64,000 nt of DNA, taken from assembly GCA_050084515.1 (NCBI GenBank), contig CM114273.1, forward strand, positions 3,534,001 through 3,598,000, in the 5' to 3' direction. Shown here piece by piece: positions 11,301 to 27,145 of this stretch. Position 1 is the first letter of the stretch. Every line of letters begins with the position of its first letter. The translations under genes were made by a program, and so were the position numbers. The notes below the pieces were generated by a model, which did no database searches, was not told where the DNA came from, and saw only the letters and a program-made list of their open reading frames with translations. Source of the stretch: Blasia pusilla (lineage: Eukaryota > Marchantiophyta > Marchantiopsida > Blasiales).

Positions 11301-12110
11301 TGGTTATCCATTCTGTTACTTAAGCAGGAGCATATTTTTCGTGCCGCTATATACACCTCATAACTTTAAATATTTCACAGAGCTATACTTCAAGCCAATG
11401 CCTTGTGATAGTAGGCATTCCGTGGTTGTCAGGCTCTGGTGGTAACACTGGACAAGCCAAATTTCGGAGGATGGTGTCAAGAAATGCCTCTGAATCGAAA
11501 GAAATAGGAAAACACAGTTTTTTATAATTCCCTGAAAGTAAATGGTGTAGCTCAACTTTCCTACAATGTTGACGCAAATCACCAAATTTTGCCTTCTTTC
11601 AGTGACTGATCAGACCATGTCATCCTATGAACTTTGAAGGTCTTTGCAGACATGGAGGAGTTGGGGGTAAAGCCCGACCTGGCCACAATGGAAAAGGTTT
11701 CACGAACCTACACTAAAGTTGGGTACCCAGAGTATGCAGAAGCTTTAAAAGTAAAGTATCAGGCATCTCCAGAGGGCCGCTGGGTCAAAGGCCGCCGGAG
11801 TGTTCAGGTTTCATCTGAAAAAGGTAAACTTCAGCACCCCATGGACACGAGTCAGACGGTTGAATTCATATGTGTGCTTCGCCAGTAGGTCAAAAATTGT
11901 TGAAAAGACTGTGTTATGCCCGCTTTTCTGGGCAGGTTCCTCTCTCTAGAGTTGCATGGTGTCTTCTGCAAATTTTAGCAGAAGCAACAAAGGTTGCACT
12001 AACCGCATTTTAATCTCTATGTGATTCCGTTTATAACGTATCCCTGTGGTCTTGTAGGCGAGGAACAGACTGCCAAACATGAGACTACCAGATCAGTGGT
12101 CAGCAAGTGA
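8305..12110 (+). CDS. PPR protein, EMB1417 / At4g18975-like, probably organelle-targeted
   Basis: Exons: 8305-8495, 8639-8726, 9423 (or 9492)-9659, 10871-11083, 11640-11823 and 12058-12110. Phases close and give about 321 aa ending VVSK-stop. ATG 8305 is the first after an in-frame TAG (8293-8295). The N-terminus is rich in Ala, Ser, Arg and Leu with almost no acidic residues, as in plastid or mitochondrial transit peptides. The conserved core starts at [19 protein letters not shown] (~128-145). PPR-like helical pairs follow: [20 protein letters not shown], then [12 protein letters not shown], then [14 protein letters not shown]. This order and wording match the small PPR family containing Arabidopsis EMB1417 (At4g21190) and At4g18975. 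Such PPR proteins bind organellar RNA; the target here is unknown. The start of exon 3 is the weakest boundary, since two codon-aligned acceptors fit. Confidence 0.88.
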
Positions 12111-12419
12111 AGTCAATGAAAGGTTGCATGATCGGCTACTTCTGTTATGTTCTCAACTGGATTATCAGATTGAGAACAGTGAACTCACGAATCAGTCAGA
12201 CTGCTTCGTGTGAAAGCAGCTCGGGACTGAAAGAGAACAATTAATCCCATGGAATGCTCCGGTTTTGCACTCAAGGTGACAGGTTTACTACATCTCCACC
12301 TACAATTCTAGTGGGTATCCACTGCTTCAAAGTTTGAAGCAACCTGTACATAATTTACTAAGAGGATCCTGAAAGGGCACGATTGGCTCATTATGAAAGT
12401 GGAGATGAAGGATTAGGGT

Positions 12420-12825
12420 GTGTGAAAATCTGGAAAAAGTAATAGAATTTCACTTTGGCCGTCTCCTTCCCCGGAAACAATCTTGCAGTACAGAATCCAT
12501 ATTTGGCACAATTGGTGTTATTTTGTACGTTCTGTCACTCATTTGAGATGGTCCACTTTGTGAGAAGATGTGGAGAAATATATATAAATTCGCTTCCCAC
12601 CTCTCCTTCCGAGGAAAAAATCTTGAAGCACATAATTCGTATTTGGCATTACTGAAATTATTTTGTACGTTCCGTCAGTAAGCCGGGATTGTCCCCTCTG
12701 TGAAGATGTAGAGAAATTAATACAAATTCACTTTCCATCTCTCATTTCCAAGGAACAATCTTGAATTAGTGAATTCGTATGCGGTGAAACGTCGTCACTC
12801 AGCTGAGGATGGCCCCCCAACAATG
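12420..12825. repeat. Three-copy ~130-bp tandem repeat downstream of the PPR gene
   Basis: Each copy contains GAGAAAT/GGAAAAAG-like sequence, then TTCACTTT...YCTCCTTCC, then AACAATCTTGAA and ATTTTGTACGTTC. Copies lie at roughly 12420-12560, 12561-12690 and 12700-12825, about 310 bp past the stop codon. They may be in the 3' UTR or just beyond it. The copies differ at many positions. Confidence 0.65.
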
Positions 12826-12835
12826 TTCTATCCCC

Positions 12836-14170
12836 TCCCCTCCGCATGTGGACTAACAATGGATTCGTAGAATTGGGCAAAAGGTCACTAGCAATTCTTA
12901 CGTGAGACCTTGACGAATCAGATTTTCTGAAGCCGGTGTGCGTTGCCGGTCCAGTGACTGTTCGCAGCTGACGGTCTGAATCAAGCCCAGTTTACATAGC
13001 TAGAAGGTTTAAGAAATACGAAGCTTCACAACCTGCAGGGGAGTGGCCGAGGCTTAGGCTGCGCAGATCTCCTAGTGAAGCAAAATCTTTAAACCGAAAG
13101 CATACCCGCAAACCATGTCATATTGCCGAAACACTACGTGGTGGTCGGCTAGACTCCCGCCATTGCGTCTATGGAGGAAACATCTTTCAGATTTAATCTC
13201 ACCCTGAGCTATCTATACGCAAACAAGTGTTTCCAAACATCAGACGTGATGACGAAAATCACTCTCTGCGCAGGATGTAGATTCTTCCTATACGGAATAC
13301 TTGGCTCATACGGAACAGCTGATTCTCTGCTGCGGACAATGCATGACGACGCGGAGTTGTGAGTTTCTCAGCCGTCTTCCACTGCAATGGAAGGAATCCC
13401 TACCGCAGAATGACAACATGCCGATAGAACTTGCTACTCTGCAAGCGCAGCGACGAGAATCCTGCCTTCCGACGGCCCGCACAGTAAAGCACGTCTGCGT
13501 TCTAATGGCTCACACAAAGATGCCGTCCTCACCTCTGACGAAACCATTTTTTTCTTCAGAGCTACCATTGCACACGCCACGGACTCCGTCCTTGGTGCAA
13601 CCCCATACGACACGGAAGCGAAGGTCCCCTCCTACTCCGACGCCTCTCAGAACTAAGCGCACAATCTGCAGGCGGTCAACCGGATCACGGCTCCGCGCAA
13701 ACATGTAGTGCACAGACGCAGCACTACTAACAGACGCGGTCATAACCGTGTGGCTGTCCAACGCATCAGACCTTCGAGTGAGGAGACGCAACCATCTCTC
13801 TGTGACACCATGAGGTGTGCATATGCCGCGCGGCGGAGAGACGAGATCATCACTTTGTGCAAACATGGAGTGCACATATTCAGAGCTGCGAAAAAACGAG
13901 GTCATGACCAACGCATTCTCCAGACACGCACGCTTCATATGCGAAAAACATGCGCGCTCGCTGACAATTCTCGTCAACCGCAGTCTCCGCTCGCGACCTA
14001 CTTCTTGGCACACCGATGCTCAGATGACGTAGAATCGGTGACACAGACACCGATAGTCACAGCGACTGAGATTGAAATCGAGCAAATCATGGCTACCGAC
14101 GGGAAACCAGATCGTGTATCAAAGTCTTCACGTTTGAGAACCGCCGCTCGTGAATAGGACTCTCGATTCT

Positions 14171-14209
<39 letters not shown>

Positions 14210-14936
14210 ATGCTGTGACGACATTTGGGGCAGAAGGACGAGGAACGAAGACATTGACGTAAACACAAAAAGTCGTGTGCTGCATCATTCTCAGGTTCAA
14301 TGCTCCACAACTCCGCAGAGTCAGCACTCGTCACTTGAATGGGGCGTGAGAGACATAGAAGCTTCCATGGACTTCTACATGAGCCATGATTTTTAAACTT
14401 TCTGAATTCATTTTAAATTAAATATTCAAATTAATTAGGGAGAAAATGGGTGAGTAAAATATAGTGCTGGGAACAGTTGGTTTAGTTTTTTAACTAATCA
14501 GTTTAGAGGAAATTTAGAGGAAAGTATTATCAAATACTACGGAATTAAATTTTCAAACCACCTTTATTTTCCGGGTAAGAATGAACTTGCCGGATGGCGC
14601 CACGCGGGTAGTAGGGTAGGAGTTTCGGGACTTTAACCTTTAATTAGAAGACCTATGGAATAAAAAACCGGGCACCCAAAGAAAATTGAGGAAAAATGCA
14701 AGTGACGATGAAATTATTGCGGATGAAAAGGGGAGACTTGTCATTTTCTCGGAGAAACGCCGAGCAATCATCTACATACCGGCAGTAAATGGAAAAGGAA
14801 AACATAGCCAGGGAAAAAGTAACTAGACCCATAAGAGGTTGGGAGAGAGCCCGCTGGTTTTAGGGAAAGCCCAAAGGCCTACCAAGTGACCCAAAAAATT
14901 TGAATAGATGAAAAATACTAGTCGACCCCTAATATG
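12836..14936. other. Intergenic region, GC-richer at 13.0-14.3 kb, no recognised gene
   Basis: A GC-richer island with overlapping ORFs on both strands (the longest has 167 codons on the - strand and 149 on the + strand) shows no recognisable domain. GCAAACATGKAGTGCACA occurs at about 13699 and again near 13860, with loosely similar sequence after each, so the island contains a degenerate ~161-bp repeat. A (CT)n tract lies at 14179-14206. Confidence 0.4.
14179..14206. repeat. (CT)n microsatellite
   Basis: Uninterrupted CT dinucleotides, 14 units. Confidence 0.9.
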
Positions 14937-15440
14937 AGACTAGTGATCTAAGAGAAGAAAGGGAGAATAGATGACATCAATAGAAGAAGATTGTGGGGGG
15001 AAGGGCATAAGGGGTGGGGGGGGGATTCATTGAGTGACCTAAAAGAAGCACGTGAGAATGGATGACATGAATGGAAGAAGATGGGGGGAAATCATAGGAA
15101 GGACATAATGGGGAGGGGGGAGATTCATTGAGTGACCTAAATGAAGAAGGGAAAACTCATGAGAAGGGTGTAATGGGGGCGCATTTCTTAAGTGACCTAA
15201 AAGAAGGAGGGTAAATAGAAGAAGATTGGAAAACTCACTCATGGAAAGGGCATAATGGGGGGGGATTCATTGAGTGACCTAAAAGAAGAAGGCGAGAATA
15301 GAAGACGATGGGGAAACTCATGGGAAGGGCATAATGGTGAGGGGGGTTCATTGAGGGACTTAAAAGAAGAAGGGGAGAATAGATGACATGAATAGAAGAA
15401 GATAGGGGAGGGCATAGTGGGGGGATTCATTAAGTCTGAA
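14937..15440. repeat. G-rich minisatellite, 80-97-bp units
   Basis: The unit ATTCATTGAGTGACCTAAAA, then GAAGAAGGGGAGAATAGA, then ATGGGGGAAACTCATGGGA-like sequence and a poly-G run recurs. Recognisable ATTCATT starts are at 15025, 15122, 15265, 15346 (GTTCATT) and 15425, with a shorter variant near 15183. Each unit carries a run of 4-10 G. The minus-strand ORFs here are products of the repeat and are not called as genes. Confidence 0.8.
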
Positions 15441-15629
15441 ATTTTAAATAACATGAAGCCGAACGGGGGATTCATTAAGACATGATTTCATCAACAACAC
15501 ATATGATAATTACGTTATGCTTAAAGAAACATGACTAGGAGCAAGAGGACCTCTACCAATAGAGAGAAAGTGGGAAGAATGGAGTCGCTCAACCCGCTAT
15601 CACTTGCTATGCTCCTTCAAGTGATTGAA

Positions 15630-15698
15630 AGAAAGATCCATGTTTGGAACTTGTTCTCACAACTCATTAATGAACTCATTGCAAACATGGATCTTTCT
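15630..15698. repeat. Perfect 17-bp inverted repeat
   Basis: AGAAAGATCCATGTTTG (15630-15646) and CAAACATGGATCTTTCT (15682-15698) are exact reverse complements around a 35-base loop. The core word ATCCATGTTTGCGAT is repeated directly twice just after it (about 15706-15735). Confidence 0.8.
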
Positions 15699-15864
15699 TC
15701 TCATAATCCATGTTTGCGATGATCCATGTTTGCGATTAGATATATGAGATAGTTTTGCAATCAACCTCATGATACTAGTGTAGAATAGCGAGAGCTTTGG
15801 TGACTCCATTGTATGAGTCCATCAATTTAAGAAACTTCCTTCGAATTGCACTATATGATTAGAA

Positions 15865-15885
15865 TCTCTCTCTCTCTCTCTCTCT
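15865..15885. repeat. (TC)n microsatellite
   Basis: About ten uninterrupted TC units in AT-rich DNA. Confidence 0.85.
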
Positions 15886-16738
15886 GGCACAAGAGTGTGT
15901 ACCTTGCGTGTGCATAAGAAGGGGTTTCATGCGTCTGACAAGGCTTGGGGGAGGGGATCTGCAAAGTCAAATTAGGATTCTAGTAGAATCTTACTGAATC
16001 AAGTAATATCTTTTATATATAGATTCTAAATTTTCTGCAATCTCTAATTTTTCTATACATCCATCCAAATTTTGGCGCAATACAAGTTGAACCAAGGCAC
16101 CAAAATTCCTCAAATAATTTGAAATATTGAAAGAGTAAAAAAATTTGAGGAGGCTTATATTAGGTCTCATTCAATTGAAGATGGCTTCAACCATATGAGG
16201 AAAGAAACATCCATTTTGCCTTAATTCTAAAAACTAAGAAAGTACGTAATAGAAGGCATATGTGTCTCGTTACCATGGATTAAAGTTTAGTTATGGAAGG
16301 TATCTTTCCAAAAAAATTTAATCTTCGCTTTCTTCTTTCAAGAAAATCTAATTTTATTTAAATGTTATTTCAAAAGTATTTCAACTCTTTATAAGGCAAG
16401 ATATATCTCATCGTTCTATCATGAGACTTACTTTTTTTAGAGGATTCTTATCCATTAATGAACTAACCTCTCTTCTTTCAACCATACTATGGATGAAACT
16501 ATTTGGTATTCCCTTCATCAACAACCACATATAACTTAGAGACTCATTATTGATATTCTATAAGCGGTAATATGACATATCGCACTTCCTCTTTGAAAAG
16601 ACCTTTGCTCTTTTAAAATAATAGATGAGAATTTTTCCACATAGTAAGCCTCCCTTACTCAATTAATAGTGTTGATGACGAGCACTACTTGCACTAACAT
16701 CCATGTTGTATTATTAGCATAGATGCGCTTACCAAGTG

Positions 16739-16805
<67 letters not shown>
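16739..16805. repeat. Long (CT)n microsatellite
   Basis: About 33 CT units with a single interruption (CTTTCT near 16751). Confidence 0.95.
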
Positions 16806-16807
<2 letters not shown>

Positions 16808-18510
16808 CTTGTCTAAGTTATACGTAGAAAAAGTGTGTGTCCGCATACATGTCTAAATCCTTGGACTTTTGGACTTATATCCCTTTTGTCCATGTGAGAA
16901 TTTTTCTCAAATATTTATGATTTCTCACGTCTGGTCCACCTTGCTTTAATCCCATGGACAATCAATCAATTCATTCTTTCATTCTCTCTTTTCTTCTATT
17001 CTCTTATTAAACCATTGAAACATGAACATCCTATTGGTAACCTATGCAAATATCACTACTCACTCCTAAAATTGTCAAAAAGGTGTCAAAAGAATTATGG
17101 GTTGGACTCACTACCTAAAGTTGCCCCAATTGCAAGTAATGTTTACACAACTTGGAACTAAATTCTTAGTCTACGATTAAAGTTTCCTTGTTCATAATGA
17201 TGAGTAAGGTGTTGTGGTGAATTAATGATCCCTCATTTAATTAACTATCCTAGAAGGTTTGAGTGGGACTACTCAATGCTATCTTATGGCCACTTCCAAA
17301 ACTTTATTTATGGCGATTGCCATATCTTACGACCAAGAACCTCTTTAAGATTTATGGAAAGTTTTCGTACCATTTGGGATGAAGCAAAAATGCCATCACC
17401 CCAAGATCATAAGATGATTTTTGAATTTTTTCAGATTCTATTTTATATTTATAATCCAAATATAACATCACATACATGGTGGTGCTTATGTAGATGAGTC
17501 CTCCATACTCAGCAAGGCTTCTCTCATTAACCCTATCACTCATGCATATTTTGGAAAAAAATTGAAGTCCATTGCTCCCTTATAGAAGTTTCCTTAATGA
17601 AAGAATGAAACAAGTCAACACAAAAACTAACTCTTTGCTTGTTGCCATTTTCTTCCGGCATGCCTTTTTATGTTTCTTGTCTTCTTCCCTCCATCAGATG
17701 TTCTTGCCTTTCTTTTTACTATTTTAAATTTTCTTTTCATAAAAAATGAATTCTACTAAGACCTATAATTTCCAATAGTAAGATGCCCATGTGATGCGCA
17801 TGCCTTGGAAAACAAAGGATATGCTCCCCGTACTAAACTCATGCCATGGCAATCGCGATAAATTTTGAAATTTGAACTATAATCAAATACAAATTCTCCA
17901 AGTAAGTATGTGGGGATAGATGGCAAACTTGTGTTGATTAAAAATGATAAGTGTCAACCTCTGGGGTATGGTATTTAGATACAAGATGGGTGTCTATGTT
18001 TAGACGAGATATGATCATACTATTATTAGATGGATGCATTTGATAATAATGTAGGCGTGGCTAATTGGAACGGTTTTGCAGGCATTCCTTGAAGTTGCTC
18101 ACGTGGACTACGGTCTTGTCTATATCACGCCCTATAAGGCTAAGGACCGGATCCCATGAATGGCCACACCAGGCACTAAAAAAATTTCGCTCAAACTGGA
18201 AGCACAAGAACTCATTTTACCAATGGACAACAGATAAGAAGCCGTTGTACAATCTGGTAATCCGATTTTCCAATTAAGAAGGTCACAAGGACGCTGGAAA
18301 GCAACGCCTCTAGATACAACCACATGGAATCCAATCCTGAGGAATATTTTAGAGAGGTGTCATGTGGGTAAATTAGATTCAAGACCGTGGAAAAGAAAGC
18401 CTACATATATCCAAGAAAAATACAAAAGAGGGGGACTCAAAGAGCCAAGAACGCCAAGGCCACACTCAACTCGAATGAAAGAAAAGTTGTCCCATATCCA
18501 CTAAACTCAC
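16806..18510. other. AT-rich intergenic DNA, no gene recognised
   Basis: Only short unconvincing ORFs (90 codons or fewer) occur. No repeat or domain was recognised. Confidence 0.45.
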
Positions 18511-18516
18511 CAACAA

Positions 18517-18559
18517 TCTATATAATTAAAAGAGGACGGGGTTTGAGGACCCCATCCTC
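18517..18559 (+). mobile_element. Possible Helitron-like 5' terminus
   Basis: A|TCTATATAATTAAAAGAG is followed at once by an imperfect hairpin: AGAGGACGGGG pairs with CCCCATCCTCT with one mismatch. A 5' TC after A, an AT-rich leader and a subterminal inverted repeat are typical of plant Helitrons. The expected GC hairpin plus CTRR 3' end was not found downstream. Confidence 0.35.
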
Positions 18560-19090
18560 TAGTGATGACACGTATACATTGTGGCGTGTTGCGATGATGA
18601 CACGTGTAACAAAGAATTTAAAGTCGCAAATGGGTGAAACTACTATGCATGGGTGAATTTCAGTCGTGCATAGCACAACTGAAAAGAGAATCTTTCACCA
18701 CACTGCTATATACTAGCAGAAAATATTAGCCGGTGCCCATGCTCAACACGGATGAAAGAAGAAGCCCCCGAAATCACCCCTTTTACACACTTCTCCATGT
18801 TAATTATAGATGGAACTAAGCTCTAAGAGAAGACAAGTGTCATAAACAAAGGTCACCTAAAAGGACATAGTGTCAAACATAAATATATTTCAAGCATAAA
18901 AGCCCATGTCCAATAATGATTAATCACGCCTAAAAAAACACCACTACCATTAAATAAACCTCCGGAAGAGAGTTTCATTTAGTGGCAGTCATGTCATCAT
19001 ATACTTCTTCACCATATTTCGTCACGTCTTTCCTCATCCAGTCAGTTCCTTGCCCATGCGCCGGCGCCTCTATCCGAGCCCGAGAATGCG

Positions 19091-19146
19091 GCGATCTGTG
19101 TTGGCTTCATGATTTCATGCGATCTGTGTTGGCTTCATGATTTCAT
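19091..19146. repeat. Perfect 28-bp tandem duplication
   Basis: GCGATCTGTGTTGGCTTCAT plus GATTTCAT occurs exactly twice, at 19091-19118 and 19119-19146, 33 bases before the small ORF at 19180. Confidence 0.9.
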
Positions 19147-19179
19147 TCGAAAAGCAAAAATATCCTAAAGAGGTCTTCA

Positions 19180-19359
19180 ATGGCACCAGCTGCCGGCCCA
19201 TCCCCTTGCGCTCCGTCCAAGTTCAGAAACTGGATTGTCTGCTCCCGCATCGCCAAGTTCGGGAGGTGGATTCGCAGCAGTGCGTCTCGCAGGGCCGATG
19301 AATCGAGTTCAAGAGGCGTACATTTGCTGCAGGTTGACGAGAATGTAGGTCGTATGTAG
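19180..19359 (+). CDS. Small ORF, 59 codons, unknown
   Basis: ATG 19180 starts a 59-residue, arginine- and serine-rich basic peptide (MAPAAGPSPCAPSKFRNWIV at the N-terminus) that ends at TAG 19357-19359. It lies in a locally GC-rich patch within AT-rich DNA. No homologue or domain is recognised. It could be a first exon, since a GT follows soon after, or a chance ORF. Confidence 0.2.
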   Translation: MAPAAGPSPCAPSKFRNWIVCSRIAKFGRWIRSSASRRADESSSRGVHLLQVDENVGRM

Positions 19360-20570
19360 GGAAGCGGTCGGGGTATGAAGCGGGTTAAGGGGGGGTTTCT
19401 GTACGATGCCTGATCGCGTGCATAGAAGCTGTGTGCAGAAGAGGAGGAGGAGTGCGATTTCAGGTTTATTTATTACGGTGCGGAGATTTGTTTGATGAAG
19501 AAGAGGCTGGATATTTGGCCTAAGTGTGGTTAAAAGCGAAGTTGTGTTGTAGTGGAGTGTGGATAAATCAAAGTCGCGTTGTATTTTTTTTCTAAGCTTT
19601 TTCAATGATTTTATTGCCATTCGACTTTGTGTTGAACCTAATAAGCCTTTCGGCTCTTCCTCATCCTGCACGACTCCTGGATGGTGTTGGAATCTTCCGG
19701 GCTTGATCGTCGCTCTGCGATCTGACTCTCTGGCGACACTCATGCTTCTTTTCTGCCTGTTGCAAGCAACGATCCGAGACGCTGCCGTGAATAGTGAACA
19801 GTGACGGCTTTCAGGGATTGTGATGTGATTCGTGAACCTTTTTGGCCGATCATCCGCTTTCTCGAGTGATTCCGGGGGACAGAAGATTCTTCAGAGTGTT
19901 GCTCCAGTTGCTGTTCCTGTTTCAGTCATAACACCATAACCAGCACCATCCGCGCTGGCCACGGAGGCGCATGATAAGCTGAAGCTTGCTCAGTGTAGCT
20001 GTGAGAAGCAATTTGACGAGAGAGGGAAGGAGACCATTCACACCGTTACGCGGTCATGTGTCTGACCGCGCTCCCAAGACGTAACGTCAACGAAGACATC
20101 TCCTACGCGCAGATTCCCGGAAGCTTGGTAAAGCGCGTTTGCCAACAGAGAGCTGACATGATCCGATTCAGCCTCGTACTCTCCCACGGCCTTCACGCAA
20201 TGTGAGAAATTCCTGGGCCGATTTTCATTTAGATAGTTTACTTCGTTTATAAACCATGCGTTATGATCCGCTGTGCTCCCTCGCGTACGTATGACTGACG
20301 ATCGTCGGTCGAAGCAGTGAACAGGAGGATACACGAGAACAGCAAACAGGACTAGATTCTGACTGGATGGTTTTTATCCCTTCGGACACACATTTCAATT
20401 GACCATACAGATTGCGTGGACCGGAGTGCACTGTTCAATGGAGAAATAGAAAATGGAAAATTGGGTCGTTTCCGACCTCTGCTTTCTTTGCTTACAAGGG
20501 AGAGAGAAAGAGAAGAGAGATTACACTGAGCTGTACTGATTTGCTCGCTTCAGGGGCGCACCTAAGATAC

Positions 20571-20630
20571 GCCCAAAGAGCTACCCTGACAGAAAGTGCT
20601 TACGCTGTCAAAGGTATAGCTCTTTGAGCC
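20571..20630. other. Two-part stem-loop
   Basis: Outer arms AAAGAGCTA (20575-20583) and TAGCTCTTT (20617-20625) and inner arms TGACAG (20587-20592) and CTGTCA (20605-20610) nest around a 12-base loop. The flanking GCCC/GAGCC also partly pairs. This nested pairing would fold as RNA or ssDNA. It lies about 560 bp past the hexokinase stop codon. Confidence 0.5.
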
Positions 20631-20989
20631 CAATAATGAAGGGTCCAATGAAATAAAATCGTGAGGTTAGAATTGAAGTCTTTCCTATTTGTCTAGTACT
20701 ATTTTGTTTGTCTACCTATCTGCTACGGCCTAGCAATCCCGTCACCTTAACCTATGTATCCTGTTCACGCCTCTGGAACTCTTAAGAAATCAACGTTTGG
20801 TTCGGCCAGCTGATCACTCAAGTCAAGACAGTTAACAGTCTCGCTATTATCGTGAGGTTTGAAATGATTTATCCAACAAGTGAGAGCAATCCGACTGCCA
20901 TTGACAGTTCCAAGTCAATAAGCACAAGATTATATACAATCCTCATGGAGAATAAAGAACAACATCTGTGCGGAGCTGCTGTTCTTCAG

Positions 20990-21025
20990 AGGGAGGGGAG
21001 GGGAGGGGAGGGGAGGGAAGGGAGG
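20990..21025. repeat. (GGGGA)n tract, G-quadruplex-capable
   Basis: At least six runs of three or four G separated by one or two A. It is C-rich in the hexokinase sense direction and starts about 165 bp after the hexokinase stop codon, so it may be in that gene's 3' UTR. Confidence 0.8.
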
Positions 21026-21188
21026 ATTTCAGGAGAAGGGGAACATCGCAACCGGTGCGAGTGGCCCCGACAGCACCTGTTCTACTGGAATCGTGTGACG
21101 GAAGGAATGGAAGGGTAGGCCAAGTTTAACTTAGTAGGAAAAAGATCCGCCATCCGCTGATCTGTTCAGAAGGTCACAGCCGGGCATT

Positions 21189-25080
<3,892 letters not shown>

Positions 25081-26382
25081 GCCTCTCCTACAATCGCAGT
25101 CGGAACACCAGAGTCGAGTCAAAACAACAGGCATTGTGGAGGCATACATCGATTGCTGGATCTTCCTATGGTGAGAAGGCATGGACGAGACTCTCCTCGA
25201 TGTGCGCGATCCTGCGAATTGGGTTGAAGGAATCGACCGAAATCCGCCATTCAAGACGCAAGCTTTGGCCGATTTCCGACTGCAGAGATCCTCAATCGCG
25301 CTCCCGGAAGCAGCAGATGAGGGCATGTATAGGGACTTAATCGATAAGAGTTATTTAAGCTCGAGGGACCGTCGTAGAGAAGAACAGGAGATCCACAATC
25401 ACGATTACAGTGTGTGCGACATCACTGCAAACGGATGGCATTCAGGGCTTACATGATGACGAGATTGGGCAGTCGGGCATCATCGAAATCACGCCGACGA
25501 CCTTCAAATCCGCCCAGAGGCCAATTAGTACGCTTCCTTATTAGGCTTTCAGTCATTCAGAGGATCATGACCACATTTGCTCCTAGGGTTGGTCGGTAAT
25601 CGAAGCAACAATGTTCGTGAATGGCCTGCTTCATAACAATCACAGATCATGATCATCAACAATTGCTGTCCAGAATCACAAGGCGGGGCGTCTCCTGCGT
25701 ACACAGGGAATACTTACAGATTGGCACTCGTGGGTTAGTCCTCAATCCACTTGAGAACTAACCCACCACAGGAATCTATTTGGTGATATGCCCGGGTTGC
25801 TCTCGATGGCAACTCCACATCCCCGGCTCGAGGGGCAACTCCTACGCGCTAAAGACCCACACTTGATGCCTGTAATAACCGATTGCTCGACACAACGAAG
25901 GGCCGCAAGGCTACCTCGCGGGTGTGGATGGGACTGTGCTCGACGATGGCGCGATCCGGTCCCCAATCCGCAGAAGAATGTCGGGAATTCGAAGCTGGCG
26001 AAATGCAGGCACAGATGGACGAGATGCCGAAGCCCTCCGCTGTAGCCGCACGCGACGGAAATCGATCCAGCAGGCAGGCAAGCGGCGAAACGTCGAGACA
26101 AGAAATGTGGGGAGGCAGGCAGAACAGAACGTAAACTCGCGGTCGCAGGAGACGGTGGGAGGTCGCGAGCAAAGGCGCCCAAGGGCTGCACGCCACCGAC
26201 AGTGTCCGAAGCAGGGAGCGGGAGCGAGGGCCTGATGATCCCTCTCAATTCGCAAGCCCAGGGAGCGGAAGGGGTGATGGCAGAAATATTTTTCGCAGCC
26301 GAAGGGGCGATTAAAAGGACGATCAAGAACCGAAGCTTCAGGGTAGGGCCCCGCCCCTCCGCTCCTGAGAGCGAGAGCGAGC

Positions 26383-26417
<35 letters not shown>

Positions 26418-27140
26418 GTACCGAGAGTCAAAACTCCATAAGCAAATGACGACAGCTACGCCATGGCAGAGGGAGGAAGTGTGTCGCAGGCAGGGGAAGC
26501 AGAAAGGAGGAAGGATGTGGGGGAAGCAGCAGAAGAAGAAGAAGAAGGGAAAAAAAGAGGTTCTCCGCCCAGACGGGGAATGGTTTAGGCCCCAGTGGAG
26601 AATAATTATGCAATCCCGGCGATCGGTCTACCTCCTGACCGACTCGCGGAACCTGTCCCTCGCCATTCCCAGCCTCCCTGCGTTGTACCCAATCCTCCCA
26701 CGCTCTCTCCTGTCCCTTTTCAAGCGGCACCACCACGAGCGCAACCTCTTGCGCGGAGCTTCCACTTTATATCCTCTCTCCCGAATTGACGCAGGGACCG
26801 CTGGCACGGATTGCAAAAGCGTCCACGGTTCGCCTGCGCTCAATTGTGGGAGGAGAAACCCCCATCCGTCCTCTTCACTCGCGCATCTCCCTCATTTTGT
26901 TTCGCTGTAGATTTTATCTCCTCCCTTTTCTCTCCCACCTTCGCACGAGTCTCTCTCGATCGCTGCCCCACAATTCGCTCATCGCATTGCCGGCGGGCGA
27001 ATTATTCGGCCCCGCGATCCTCTTCCTCTGATCGATCCCTGCGCCATCAAATAAATCCTTCGCGACGCCATCTTCCTTTCCTCTGTATCTCTCTCTCTCT
27101 CTCTTTCCTTCACTCCCTCCCCCTCCGATTTCTGCACCTC
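25081..27140. promoter_or_regulatory. GC-rich region upstream of hexokinase, promoter / 5' UTR candidate
   Basis: This region is markedly GC-richer than the rest of the intergenic DNA. It carries a GA tract (26387-26416) that is CT-rich in the hexokinase sense strand, as is common in plant 5' leaders. Long ORFs on both strands are byproducts of high GC and lack domains. No TATA box can be assigned. Confidence 0.35.
26387..26416. repeat. (GA)n microsatellite
   Basis: About 15 GA units, CT-rich in the hexokinase direction. Confidence 0.9.
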
Positions 27141-27145
27141 CGGCG

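Noticed and set aside
13510-14157. Overlapping 167- and 149-codon ORFs on opposite strands
   Set aside because: No domain, no splice-compatible extension, and the repeats beneath explain part of the openness.
20587-20610. TGACAGAAAGTG resembling the start of miR156
   Set aside because: Only the first eight bases agree and the fold does not place it as a mature arm.
25742-26910. 229-codon - strand and 154-codon + strand ORFs in the hexokinase upstream region
   Set aside because: GC-rich sequence gives long chance ORFs; the - strand one begins with the GA tract read as Ser-Leu repeats.
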